From Streptomyces sp. NBC_00576 (lineage in GTDB: Bacteria > Actinomycetota > Actinomycetes > Streptomycetales > Streptomycetaceae): a stretch of 64,000 bases of DNA. Below are positions 32,212-41,359 of this stretch, piece after piece. The stretch is taken from NCBI RefSeq assembly GCF_036345175.1, contig NZ_CP107780.1:1364001-1428000 (forward strand). The letters run 5' to 3'. Position 1 is the stretch's first letter. Every line of letters starts with the position of its first letter. A model generated the notes under the pieces. The model did not search any database. It was not told where the DNA came from and saw only the letters and a list, made by a program, of their open reading frames with translations. Made by a program: the position numbers and the translations under genes.

Positions 32212-32748
32212 ATGAGCCAGACACATGCACCGGCACCCTCCTGGCAGGAGGACGTGTTCACCGCGTTGAAGAAGCGCGGAGTCCAGCAGATCGCCTACGT
32301 CCCCGACTCCGGCCACTCCCACACCATCCTGGAAGCACGGCGCGACCCGGACATCCATGACGTGGTGCTGACCACCGAGGAGGAGGGCGTCGCCGTGGTC
32401 AGCGGAGCTTGGCTGGGCGGTCAGCGGGCGGTGCTGCTGATGCAGAGCAGCGGCGTCGGTAACTGCGTCAACATGTTCTCTCTGCTGCAGATGGCCCGGT
32501 TCCCCTTCCTCACGCTGGTGACGATGCGCGGCGAGTACGCCGAGTTCAACCCGTGGCAGGGCCCTATGGGCCGGACCACCCAGCAGGCCCTGGAACTCAT
32601 GGGCATCACCGTCCTGCGGGCCGACGACCCCGAGGACGTCGCGGAGACCGTCGAGGCCGCCCTGGACTCGGTGTTCGAGGCCGGTGAGCGCGTCGCCGTG
32701 CTCCTCGGACAGAAGCTGATCGGCCGCAAGAAGTGGGAGCGCAACTGA
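32212..32748 (+). CDS. Thiamine-diphosphate decarboxylase, alpha (N-terminal) subunit
   Basis: 178 residues, about the size of ComD-type sulfopyruvate decarboxylase alpha subunits. It matches the PYR domain of ThDP enzymes: KKRGVQQIAYVPDSGHSHTI, the conserved Glu in TTEEEGVAVVSGAWLGG, and QSSGVGNCVNMFSLL. Its stop overlaps the ATG of the beta gene, so the two subunits are made together. Split decarboxylases of this family act on 2-oxo acids such as sulfopyruvate or phosphonopyruvate. The actual substrate is unknown. Confidence 0.85.
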   Translation: MSQTHAPAPSWQEDVFTALKKRGVQQIAYVPDSGHSHTILEARRDPDIHDVVLTTEEEGVAVVSGAWLGGQRAVLLMQSSGVGNCVNMFSLLQMARFPFLTLVTMRGEYAEFNPWQGPMGRTTQQALELMGITVLRADDPEDVAETVEAALDSVFEAGERVAVLLGQKLIGRKKWERN

Positions 32749-33341
32749 TGACCGCCACTCTCCCCCGCCTCGACCGGCGCCGCTTCGTCGCCGACCTGAT
32801 CGGCCGCCTCCCCGAGGAAGCCCTGATCGTCACCGGCCTCGGCTCGCCCAGCTACGACGTGTTCGCCGCCGGCGACCGCCCCGGCACCTTCTACCTCTGG
32901 GGTGCGATGGGCGCCGCCGCCCCGCTCGCCCTCGGCCTCGCCCTGGCCCAGCCGGACCGCCCGGTCGTCGCCGTCACCGGCGACGGCGAACACCTCATGG
33001 GCATCGGCGCCCTGGCCACCATCGGAGCCGTACTCCCGCCCAACCTGACGGTCGTGGTACTGGACAACGCCCACTTCGGCGAGACCGGTATGCAACCCAG
33101 CCACACCGGGCTCGGCACCGACCTCGTCGCCGTCGCCCAGGGTTTCGGCATCCGCGATGCCGTACGGATCACCGACCCCGACCGGACACACGACCTCGCC
33201 CTGCGCATCAAGGCGCGCGCGGCGACGACGTACGCACAGGTGCTGATCACCACCGACGAGCCGCCGCGCACCCTGCCGCCACGCGACGGCGTCGCCAACA
33301 AGAATTCCTTCCGCGCCGAACTCGGCCTGGGCACCTTCTAG
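32748..33341 (+). CDS. Thiamine-diphosphate decarboxylase, beta (C-terminal) subunit
   Basis: 197 residues from ATG at 32748, matching ComE-type subunits. ThDP/Mg motif GDGEHLMGIGALATIG running to VVVLDNAHFGETG, with GAMGAAAPLALGLALAQPD before it. Cofactor binding at the interface with the alpha subunit forms the active site. The product of a 2-oxo acid decarboxylase would be an aldehyde, which fits the aldehyde dehydrogenase gene 16 bp downstream. Confidence 0.87.
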   Translation: MTATLPRLDRRRFVADLIGRLPEEALIVTGLGSPSYDVFAAGDRPGTFYLWGAMGAAAPLALGLALAQPDRPVVAVTGDGEHLMGIGALATIGAVLPPNLTVVVLDNAHFGETGMQPSHTGLGTDLVAVAQGFGIRDAVRITDPDRTHDLALRIKARAATTYAQVLITTDEPPRTLPPRDGVANKNSFRAELGLGTF

Positions 33342-33357
33342 CCGGCGGGACTCCCCC

Positions 33358-34824
33358 ATGCAGCGCTACGAGATGTTCATCGACGGGGAGAGCCGGAAGC
33401 CCGGCGCGGGCGAATGGTTCCCCACCGACAACCCCTACCTGGGCACCCCCTGGGCTGAAATCGCCAAGGGCACCGCGGAAGACGTCGACGACGCCGTCCG
33501 AGCCGCCCACCGCGCCCTGCACAGCGGGCCCTGGGCCGAGCTCACCGCCAGCGCCCGCGGCTCGCTGCTCCGGCGGCTCGGCGACACCATCGCCGCGAAC
33601 GCCCGCCGCCTCGCGGAGACCGAAGTCCGCGACAACGGCAAGCTGTTCACGGAGATGTACGGCCAACTGACCTACTTGCCCCAGTGGTTCCACTACTACG
33701 GCGGGCTCGCCGACAAGGTCGAGGGCACCGTCCCCCCGTTGGACAAGAAGGGCTACTTCGCCTACACGAAGAAGGAGCCCGTCGGGGTCGTCGCGGTCAT
33801 CACACCGTGGAACTCCCCGCTGTTGCTGCTGGCCTGGAAGATCGCCCCGGCCCTGGCCGCCGGCTGCACGGTGGTGGTCAAACCGTCGGAGTTCACCTCC
33901 GCCTCCACTCTCGAACTGGTCCGGCTCCTCCACGAGGCAGGACTGCCGCCCGGCGTGGTCAATGTCGTCACCGGCTTCGGCCAGGACGTCGGCGCCGCCC
34001 TCGTCGAGCACCCCCTCGTCCGCAAGATCACGTTCACCGGGTCGGACGCCACCGGCCGCCGCATCAACCAGGCCGCCGCGCGCGACTTCAAGCGCGTCAG
34101 CCTCGAACTCGGCGGCAAGTCGCCCAACATCGTCTTCGCCGACGCCGACTTGGACGCCGCTGTGAACGGCGCGGTCTCCGGCATCTTCGCCGCCACCGGA
34201 CAGACCTGCATCGCCGGCTCCCGGCTCCTGGTGCAGCAGAACGTGCACGACGAGGTCGTGGGCCGCCTGGTCGAGCTCGCGCGCACCGCCCAAATGGGCG
34301 ACCCCATGGACGAGGCCACCCAGGTCGGACCCATCACCACCCCGGCCCAGTACGCCAAGGTCCTCGACTACATCGACATCGCGCAGCGCGAAGGCGCCCG
34401 GCTCGCCCTCGGCGGCAAGGCCGCCGACGGCGGAGGCTGGTTCGTCGAGCCGACGGTCTTCACCGGCGTACGCAACAGCATGCGCATCGCCCAGGAGGAG
34501 GTCTTCGGTCCCGTCCTCGCCGTGATCCCCTTCCACGACGAGGACGAGGCCGTCACCCTCGCCAACGACAGCCGCTACGGCCTCGGCGCCGGCGTCTGGA
34601 CCAGCGACATCGGGCGCGCCTTCCGCATGGCCGACCGCATCCGCTCCGGCACCGTCTGGGTCAACACCTACCGGGCGGTCAGTTACCTGACGCCGTTCGG
34701 CGGCTTCAAGGACTCGGGCATCGGCCGCGAGAACGGCATCGGCGCCATCACGGCGTATCTGGAGGACAAGAGCGTCTGGATCAACACCGGCGCGGCCACC
34801 GGCAATCCGTTCGTCCTGCGCTGA
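33358..34824 (+). CDS. Aldehyde dehydrogenase (NAD(P)-dependent)
   Basis: 488 residues. Standard ALDH signatures: ITPWNSPLLLLAWKIAPALA, SLELGGKSPNIVFADAD with the catalytic Glu, GQTCIAGSRLLV with the catalytic Cys, and EEVFGPVLAVIPF. It oxidises an aldehyde to the acid, most simply the product of the two-subunit decarboxylase encoded just upstream. Soluble tetramer expected. Substrate specificity is not deducible. Confidence 0.92.
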   Translation: MQRYEMFIDGESRKPGAGEWFPTDNPYLGTPWAEIAKGTAEDVDDAVRAAHRALHSGPWAELTASARGSLLRRLGDTIAANARRLAETEVRDNGKLFTEMYGQLTYLPQWFHYYGGLADKVEGTVPPLDKKGYFAYTKKEPVGVVAVITPWNSPLLLLAWKIAPALAAGCTVVVKPSEFTSASTLELVRLLHEAGLPPGVVNVVTGFGQDVGAALVEHPLVRKITFTGSDATGRRINQAAARDFKRVSLELGGKSPNIVFADADLDAAVNGAVSGIFAATGQTCIAGSRLLVQQNVHDEVVGRLVELARTAQMGDPMDEATQVGPITTPAQYAKVLDYIDIAQREGARLALGGKAADGGGWFVEPTVFTGVRNSMRIAQEEVFGPVLAVIPFHDEDEAVTLANDSRYGLGAGVWTSDIGRAFRMADRIRSGTVWVNTYRAVSYLTPFGGFKDSGIGRENGIGAITAYLEDKSVWINTGAATGNPFVLR

Positions 34825-34872
34825 AAGGCCCCCAAGGACATCTCCCCGGCGACACGAGCAACGGAGCTTCCC

Positions 34873-36237
34873 ATGTCGCAGTCCAGCACCCCCGTCCCCG
34901 CACCGACCCGGGTCACCGCCAACGTCATACGCGGCTGTCTGGGCAACCTCGTCGAGTGGTACGACTGGTTCGTCTACGCCACCTTCAGCGTCTACTTCGC
35001 ATCCGTGTTCTTCCCCAAGGACAACCAGACGGCCCAACTCCTGTCCACAGCAGTCGTCTTCGCCGTCGGGTTTCTGATGCGTCCGCTCGGCGGCTGGCTG
35101 CTCGGCGCATACGCCGACCGGCACGGCCGCCGCCGGGCACTGACCCTGTCGGTCACCCTCATGAGTATCGGCTCACTGACCATCGCGTTCACCCCCTCCC
35201 ACGACGCCATCGGCCTGTGGGCACCGGCCCTCCTGGTGCTGGCGAGGCTCGCCCAAGGACTCTCCGTCGGCGGCGAGTTCGGCTCCAGCGCCTCCTACCT
35301 CGCCGAGATCGCCCCACCCGGACGCCGGGGCTTCTACTCCAGCTTCCAATACGTGTCCATCGTGCTCGGCCAGCTCGCCGCGCTGCTCGTGATGATCGTG
35401 CTGCAGAACCTGCTGACCGAGCAGCAGTTGCAGAGCTGGGGCTGGCGCATCCCCTTCGTGATCGGCGCCGTCTCCGGTCTGGTTGTGATGTACCTGCGCC
35501 GCACCATGGAGGAGTCGCGGCACTTCCAGGAGGAACAGACGAAAGCCGCCCTGCAGGATCCGGCCGTCAAGGAGCGCAAGGGGGTGCGGGCCCTGTTCGC
35601 CGAGTACCCACGCCAGCTGATCGCCGTCTTCGGACTGGCCATCGGCGGCACCGTCGCCTTCTACACCTACACCACATACCTGCAGAAGTACCTAGTGAAC
35701 ACCGCGGGCATCCCCAAGTCGACGGTCTCCGTCATCGGCTTCGCCGCCCTGTTCGTCTACATGCTGCTCCAGCCGGTGGCCGGCCATCTGTCCGACCGCG
35801 TCGGACGACGCCCGGTGATGTTCGTCTTCTCCGTCGGCGGCATGCTGCTCACCGTCCCGATCATGACCTTCCTCGGCAACACCGGTAATCCCTGGATCGC
35901 CTTCCTGCTGATGACGATCGCCCTCACCTTCGTGACCTGCTACTCGGCCCTGGCCGCCATCATCAAGGCGGAAATGTTCCCCACCAAGGTCCGGGCCCTG
36001 GGCGTCGGCCTCCCGCACGCCCTGGTCACCGCCACCTTCGGCGGGATGACGGAACCCATCGCGCTGGGCCTGAAGAACAGCGGCCACGAGACGGTCTTCT
36101 TCTGGTACGTCACCGGGTGCATCGCGCTGACCTTCGTGGCCACTCTCCTCGTACGCGAGCCGTCCCGCACATCGCTTCTTGAGACCGCCGAAGCCCCCGC
36201 TTCCCGTCCGCTGCCAAAGACAGCACCGCTCACCTGA
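34873..36237 (+). CDS. MFS transporter, metabolite:H+ symporter (MHS) family
   Basis: 454 residues with 12 expected membrane segments. MHS features: GNLVEWYDWFVYATFSVYFA at helix 1, GGWLLGAYADRHGRRRAL at the 2-3 loop, and GLSVGGEFGSSASYLAEIAP in helix 4. The family (KgtP, ShiA, ProP-like) carries dicarboxylates and related acids with protons. Its place between the aldehyde dehydrogenase and hydratase genes suggests uptake of the cluster's carboxylate substrate. Confidence 0.9.
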   Translation: MSQSSTPVPAPTRVTANVIRGCLGNLVEWYDWFVYATFSVYFASVFFPKDNQTAQLLSTAVVFAVGFLMRPLGGWLLGAYADRHGRRRALTLSVTLMSIGSLTIAFTPSHDAIGLWAPALLVLARLAQGLSVGGEFGSSASYLAEIAPPGRRGFYSSFQYVSIVLGQLAALLVMIVLQNLLTEQQLQSWGWRIPFVIGAVSGLVVMYLRRTMEESRHFQEEQTKAALQDPAVKERKGVRALFAEYPRQLIAVFGLAIGGTVAFYTYTTYLQKYLVNTAGIPKSTVSVIGFAALFVYMLLQPVAGHLSDRVGRRPVMFVFSVGGMLLTVPIMTFLGNTGNPWIAFLLMTIALTFVTCYSALAAIIKAEMFPTKVRALGVGLPHALVTATFGGMTEPIALGLKNSGHETVFFWYVTGCIALTFVATLLVREPSRTSLLETAEAPASRPLPKTAPLT

Positions 36238-36279
36238 TCACAGCCCAGCCGCACGCAAGACCTCAAGGACAGAAGGACG

Positions 36280-37149
36280 ATGCAGCCCATCCCACCCCCG
36301 CTCAGCACCTACGTGGAGTCGTGGACTCCTGGGCCCATCGAGGAGCAGGACCCGCTGGGCGTCGGCCCGGCGGCGGCCCTGTCAGCCGTCCTGGACCTGC
36401 CCGCCCCCACCGTGAAGGCCGGCGACCCGCTGCCCCCGCTGTGGCAGTGGCTCTATTTCCTGCACTGGCCCGCCGGTCGGGAGCTCGGCACCGACGGCCA
36501 CCCGTCGAACGGCCGTTTCCTGCCGCCCCTGCCCCACCGGCAGCGCATGTGGGCCGGCGGCCGCTGCGAAATCACCGAGCCGCTCCGCCTCGGCGAACCC
36601 GCCGAACGTGTCAGCTCCCTCGCTTCCGTGACCGCCAAGCGGGGACGCACCGGGGAGATGCTGTTCGTCACCGAACGCCGCGAATTCCGTCAGCACGGGC
36701 GGACCTGCCTCGTGGAGGAGCAGGACATCGTCTACCGGTCCGGACGCAGTTCCGGACAACACACGGCCACCGTCGACGAGTCGGCCCGCCCCCACACGGA
36801 CGAGCCGTGGCAGCTTGACCTGCGCCCCGACCCGGCGCTGCTCTTCCGCTTCAGCGCCCTCACCGCGAACGCCCACCGCATCCACTACGACGCCCCGTAC
36901 TGCCGGGACGAGGAGGGCTATCCCGGACTCGTCGTCCACGGCCCCCTGCTGGCCCTGCTGATGCTGGAACTCGCCCGCCGCCACGCCCCCGGCCGGCAGG
37001 TGCGCTCCCTGTCGTACCGGCTGCTTCGGCCGGTGTTCGCCGGCGAACACCTCGTGGCCTGCGGCACGCCCCGTGGCGACCGAGCCGAACTGCGCGTCGC
37101 CACCCATCGGGAGGAACGGCACGCCGAGGCGGAGGTGACCTTCGCATGA
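36280..37149 (+). CDS. MaoC/HTD2-like acyl-CoA hydratase
   Basis: 289 residues forming two hot-dog halves. The C-terminal half has FRFSALTANAHRIHYDAPYC and EGYPGLVVHGPLLALLML, the active-site signature of HTD2 and mesaconyl-C4-CoA hydratase relatives; itaconyl-CoA hydratase (Ich) is of this type. It would add water to an unsaturated dicarboxylyl-CoA, giving a substrate for the lyase encoded next. The genes overlap by ATGA, tying the two functions together. Confidence 0.87.
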   Translation: MQPIPPPLSTYVESWTPGPIEEQDPLGVGPAAALSAVLDLPAPTVKAGDPLPPLWQWLYFLHWPAGRELGTDGHPSNGRFLPPLPHRQRMWAGGRCEITEPLRLGEPAERVSSLASVTAKRGRTGEMLFVTERREFRQHGRTCLVEEQDIVYRSGRSSGQHTATVDESARPHTDEPWQLDLRPDPALLFRFSALTANAHRIHYDAPYCRDEEGYPGLVVHGPLLALLMLELARRHAPGRQVRSLSYRLLRPVFAGEHLVACGTPRGDRAELRVATHREERHAEAEVTFA

Positions 37150-37970
37150 TCCCGATCACCACCGCCCGCAGCCTCCTCTTCGTGCCGGGACACCGGCCCG
37201 ACCGCTTCGACAGGGCTGCCTCCTCCGGCGCCGACGTGGTGATCATCGACCTTGAGGACGCGGTCGCCGCCGAGGAAAAGGACCGCGCCCGCGACAACGC
37301 CGCGGCCTGGCTCGCCCTCGGCAACCGCGCGATCGTAAGGATCAACGCGCCCGGGACCCCGTGGTCCGAGGCCGACCTGCGCATGGCGGCCGACCACGGC
37401 TGCGCTGTCATGGTGCCCAAGGCGGAGGACTCCGCCGTACTGGCCGACCTCGCCGCCCACACGGCCGACCGATGCGACCTCGTCCCACTCATCGAGACCG
37501 CACTCGGCGTGGAACGGGCGCGCGAGGTGTGCGCCACACCGGGCGTCGCCCGTGCCGCCTTCGGCAACGTCGACCTGGCCGTCCAACTCGGCGTCGCCCA
37601 GGACGATCACACGGCCCTGGCCTACGCACGCTCCAGACTGGTCGTCGCCTCGGCCGCAGCGGGCATCTCCCCGCCCATCGACGGCGTCACCACGGCCGTA
37701 CGGGACATGGACACGCTCTCCGCCGACATCGCCCACGCCCGACGGCTGGGCTTCACAGGCAAACTCTGCGTCCATCCGTACCAACTCCTCCCCGTGACCG
37801 ACGGGTTCGCCCCTTCGGCCGAGGAAGTGCGGTGGGCAAGCGCGGTCCTCGGCGCCGGAGAGTCGGTCACCACGGTCGACGGGCAGATGGTCGACAAGCC
37901 AGTGCTGGAACGCGCACGACGCGTCCTGGCACAGGCCCACGGACCGCACGGACCGCACCCCTCAACATGA
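37146..37970 (+). CDS. CitE/HpcH-like acyl-CoA lyase (candidate citramalyl-CoA lyase)
   Basis: 274 residues. CitE-family TIM barrel: ARSLLFVPGHRPDRFDRAAS, DVVIIDLEDAVAAEEKDRAR with metal-binding acidic residues, RINAPGTPWSEADL, and ALGVERAREVCATPGVARAAFGNVDL. HTG-type C-terminal GFTGKLCVHPYQL. These Mg-dependent lyases split citryl-, malyl- or citramalyl-CoA. After a CoA-transferase and hydratase the natural reading is citramalyl-CoA to acetyl-CoA plus pyruvate. Last gene of the plus-strand operon. Confidence 0.87.
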   Translation: MIPITTARSLLFVPGHRPDRFDRAASSGADVVIIDLEDAVAAEEKDRARDNAAAWLALGNRAIVRINAPGTPWSEADLRMAADHGCAVMVPKAEDSAVLADLAAHTADRCDLVPLIETALGVERAREVCATPGVARAAFGNVDLAVQLGVAQDDHTALAYARSRLVVASAAAGISPPIDGVTTAVRDMDTLSADIAHARRLGFTGKLCVHPYQLLPVTDGFAPSAEEVRWASAVLGAGESVTTVDGQMVDKPVLERARRVLAQAHGPHGPHPST

Positions 37971-38410
37971 CAGGGCTGGTGCTCCGAGCGCGGGTGCGAC
38001 GAAGTACGACGCACGTGCCGGGCCGCGGCGGTGGAGTCGGTGTGGTTCACGTGCGCTTGCGCCGCCTCGCTCGTGAGGCTGACCGTGGCCAGGTGGCCGG
38101 GACCGCACACTGCCCCTCGCGACGGGCGTGGTCCAAGGACGGGTTCCAGGCGCCATCCTTGGGCAGCCCGTCCTGAGGATCGGCGAGTTGCGCCGCCTCT
38201 CATTGTGAGACGATATCGGACCTTCTCCATATAAATGGCTTGCCCTTTAATGGTGCCCACTCCACGCCGGCGCCCCACCCTCTCGCCTCTCGCCTCTCGG
38301 AATTCCAGCATCCAGGGAACGTGATTTTGGCGAGGAGTTCAGAACGAGACGCAAGCCAAGCAGTCTATGACTGAGGCGCGCCGGCACTCTTCCCTGCCCG
38401 GAGGAATTTC
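37971..38410. other. Intergenic region upstream of the permease
   Basis: No supported gene. The last 200 bases are AT-richer (TATCGGACCTTCTCCATATAAATGG at about 38213-38237), which likely holds the permease promoter. The first half may be decayed coding DNA; nothing specific recognised. Confidence 0.4.
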
Positions 38411-39961
38411 ATGCGCAATCCATCGTCAACTCCACCTGCCTACATTCCGTCTCTTCCGGGGTCATCGAGCTCTCCACCGGAAGGGGGATCGGCCGCGGAG
38501 GGGTCGGGATATCAAAAATCCCTGAAAAATCGTCAGATCCAGATGATCGCGATCGGTGGTGCCATCGGAACGGGTCTCTTCATGGGGGCCGGCGGACGCC
38601 TGAACCAGGCGGGTCCGTCCCTCATCCTCATCTACGCCGTCTGCGGGTTCTTCGCTTTCCTCATGCTTCGGGCGATGGGCGAACTGATTCTGCACCGTCC
38701 GTCATCCGGGTCGTTCGTCTCGTACGCCCGTGAGTTCTACGGCGAGAAGGCGGCGTACACCGCCGGCTGGCTGTACTGGCTCAACTGGGCGATGACTTCC
38801 ATCGTGGATGTGACGGCGGCGGCTCTGTACATGGACTTCTTCAAGAAGTACTGGGAGCCGATCTCCTCGGTCCCCCAGTGGGTGTGGGCCCTGACCGCCC
38901 TGGTCGTGGTGCTGGCGCTGAACCTGTTGTCCGTCAAGGTGTTCGGTGAGATGGAGTTCTGGTTCGCCCTGATCAAGGTGCTGGCGCTGGTGGCCTTCCT
39001 GGTCGTCGGGACGCTGTTTGTGATCTTCGGGACTCCCGTCGACGGCCACGAGGTCGGTTTCAGTGTCATCGGTGACCACGGAGGGCTGGTTCCCAACGGA
39101 GTGCTGCAGGCGGTCGTCCTCGTCCAGGGCGTGATGTTCGCCTATGCGGGAATCGAACTCCTCGGCACGGCCGCGGGCGAGACGGAGGAGCCGGGCAAGA
39201 TCATTCCAAGGGCGATCAACTCCGTCATTCTGCGCATCGCGATCTTCTACGTCGGATCGGTCCTTCTACTGACCCTGCTCCTGCCGTACACGGCCTATCA
39301 GGCCGGAACCAGCCCGTTCGTCACATTCTTCGGCTCCATCGGAGTCAGCGGCGTCGATGCGATCATGAACCTGGTGGTTCTCACGGCCGCCTTGTCGTCG
39401 CTCAACGCGGGACTCTATTCCACCGGCCGCATCCTGCACTCCATGGCCAAGAACGGTTCGGCGCCCCGCTACGCCGCACGCATGACCCCGTCAGGCGTGC
39501 CCTACGGCGGAATAGCGCTCACCGCCATCGTGACGCTGGTGGGGGTCGCTTTGAATGCTGTCGTCCCATCCCAGGCATTCGAGATCGTCCTCAACATCGC
39601 CTCTCTGGGCATCCTGGCAAGCTGGGGAACGATCGTGCTCTGCCAGTTGAAGCTGTACCGAATGGCTGAACAGGGAAGCGTGGAACGGCCTAAGTTCCGG
39701 CTGTTCGGAGCCCCGTACACCTCGTATCTGACTCTTGCCTTCCTCGCCGCCGTGCTCGTGCTCATCGGACTCGACTATCCGATCGGCACCTATACGATTT
39801 CCTCCCTCCTGCTCGTCATTCCCGCACTCGTCGGTGGGTGGTTTCTCTGCCGTGACCGCATCGCCCTGATAGCGAGTCAGAGGAGGGGGCACGACAGCCG
39901 GGTGGCGCCCGTCGGCGTACCCGCCCAATCGGCGGGATTCGATTCCTCCGGTACGACCTGA
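38411..39961 (+). CDS. Amino-acid permease (APC superfamily, AnsP/GabP type)
   Basis: 516 residues with 12 membrane segments. A family-typical start after a 35-residue tail: KSLKNRQIQMIAIGGAIGTG LFMGAGGRL; then GFFAFLMLRAMGELILHRPSSGSF and FAYAGIELLGTAAGETEEPGK. Imports an amino acid with protons; members handle asparagine, GABA, Asp/Glu-like and aromatic amino acids. It converges on the aldolase operon (567 bp away) that includes an aminotransferase, so the two may share a substrate. A strong terminator follows at 40003-40040. Confidence 0.9.
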   Translation: MRNPSSTPPAYIPSLPGSSSSPPEGGSAAEGSGYQKSLKNRQIQMIAIGGAIGTGLFMGAGGRLNQAGPSLILIYAVCGFFAFLMLRAMGELILHRPSSGSFVSYAREFYGEKAAYTAGWLYWLNWAMTSIVDVTAAALYMDFFKKYWEPISSVPQWVWALTALVVVLALNLLSVKVFGEMEFWFALIKVLALVAFLVVGTLFVIFGTPVDGHEVGFSVIGDHGGLVPNGVLQAVVLVQGVMFAYAGIELLGTAAGETEEPGKIIPRAINSVILRIAIFYVGSVLLLTLLLPYTAYQAGTSPFVTFFGSIGVSGVDAIMNLVVLTAALSSLNAGLYSTGRILHSMAKNGSAPRYAARMTPSGVPYGGIALTAIVTLVGVALNAVVPSQAFEIVLNIASLGILASWGTIVLCQLKLYRMAEQGSVERPKFRLFGAPYTSYLTLAFLAAVLVLIGLDYPIGTYTISSLLLVIPALVGGWFLCRDRIALIASQRRGHDSRVAPVGVPAQSAGFDSSGTT

Positions 39962-40528
39962 CTCCCTCGGTTCGTCGCCGCGGTGAGACCCATCACGGCG
40001 GTGGGCGGTTGTGTGCCTCGACCGGGGCACACAACCGCCCTTCCCGTTCCGATCCCGACCGGCAGCGAGCAGGCACTCGGCGAGGCCCGGGGGGCTGGTC
40101 GTCCCGTCGAGGAAGCCACGGACCGAACCGCGAACGCCCCAGCGCCGAAGGCGCCGCCGCCCCATGTCCATACGGGCGCGGAACAACGCGTCTGCGCACA
40201 GGCTCTCGGGACGACGCGAGAGCTGTCCGACGCCGACGCGAAGGCCGAGCCGGTCATAGTAGGTGCTCTTTCCGGCCGTCCGTCGTCACCGAGGCCCAAT
40301 CGGAAACCCGCTGACAGGCCACGCTCTGCCCGGTGCCCGAGTGCGGACTTCCGGGCTGTTCACGAGGCGGAGGCTACCGGGCCGGATTTTGTCCCGAGGG
40401 CTCCCGTCCGACAGGACGGCCCCGTCGACGGTGACGTCGACGGGGCTGTTGCGGTTCGTGCGGGGTCGGTCCTGTGGCGGCTGGACGTCGCGGCCAGCAC
40501 GGCCGACGTCGTCTCAGGGCCTGAGCCG
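39962..40528. other. Convergent intergenic region with terminator
   Basis: Apart from the hairpin at 40003-40040 nothing is recognised. Frames here show no family resemblance. It separates two convergent transcription units. Confidence 0.5.
40003..40040. terminator. Strong hairpin terminator after the permease
   Basis: GGGCGGTTGTGTGCC pairs perfectly with GGCACACAACCGCCC across an 8-base loop (15-bp stem). There is no long T-run, as usual in Streptomyces. Confidence 0.75.
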
Positions 40529-41359
40529 TCAGGCGTCGGCGTCCGCGCGTGAGACGAGGTCCGCGATACGGGCCCACATCTGCGGCGGGTTGGAGTACAT
40601 CGGGAAATGGGCGCAGTGCTCGATCTCGGCGAGCTCGACGCCGCCTTCGGCCAGGGTGGGGAGGTAGGACAGGGTGCTGTTCTGCTCCCCGTACATGAAT
40701 ATCTTCGGCGCGGGGATTCCGAGGAACCGGTCGAGCAGCTTGCCGTGGTCGGAGAGGTCGACCATGGACTCGAAGATGGCCCTGACCGCTGCGGCCCGGA
40801 CCTTGTGGGGAAGGCTCGCCGCGTACAAGGCGCCGCCGTAGAAGCGTGAGCCGCCGACGCGTTCGGCGAACCGGGCCAGGAACTCGTCGGGATCGTCCTG
40901 GGAGTGAGTGACGATCTGCCGGCTGAGGAAGCAGTCCTCGGGTGCGACGTTGCCCTCGATGTTGGTGAAGCTCGCGACCCTGCCGGGGTCGCCGTCGGCG
41001 AGCATGAGTGCGGTCAGGCCGCCCATCGAGTGCCCGATGACATGGAACCGGTCGATCTGCCGGGCCCTCAGTACCTGTTCGGCGACGGAGACGAGGAAAG
41101 GGATGGAGACGGCGCCCAGGTCCGTGCAGCTGCTGGCGCCGCAGCCGGGCGCGTCGTAGGCCAGGACGGGCCGGTCGGCCAGCGCGGTCTGGTGGACGAC
41201 ATCCGCGTAGTCCTCCTTCGTCGAGCCGAAGCCGTGCAGGAAGACCAGGGGCGTGCCGGCCCCACCGCGGTGGAGGCCGGACACCTCGACGCGGGTCGCG
41301 CCGACGGTCAGGGGGAGCGTGAAGCGTTCGAGCTTCCTCACCGGGCTCGCCGGGCTCAT
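40529..41359 (-). CDS. Alpha/beta hydrolase, last gene of the aldolase operon
   Basis: 276 residues. Nucleophile elbow FHVIGHSMGGLTAL, oxyanion FLHGFGSTKEDY, acid residue in IFMYGEQNSTLSY and His in IEHCAHFPMYSNP. The acid position has Glu/Asn rather than the usual Asp motif, so the acid is uncertain. Its ATG overlaps the aminotransferase stop. It could release the pathway substrate from an ester, amide or lactone. Confidence 0.83.
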   Translation of the reverse strand: MSPASPVRKLERFTLPLTVGATRVEVSGLHRGGAGTPLVFLHGFGSTKEDYADVVHQTALADRPVLAYDAPGCGASSCTDLGAVSIPFLVSVAEQVLRARQIDRFHVIGHSMGGLTALMLADGDPGRVASFTNIEGNVAPEDCFLSRQIVTHSQDDPDEFLARFAERVGGSRFYGGALYAASLPHKVRAAAVRAIFESMVDLSDHGKLLDRFLGIPAPKIFMYGEQNSTLSYLPTLAEGGVELAEIEHCAHFPMYSNPPQMWARIADLVSRADADA

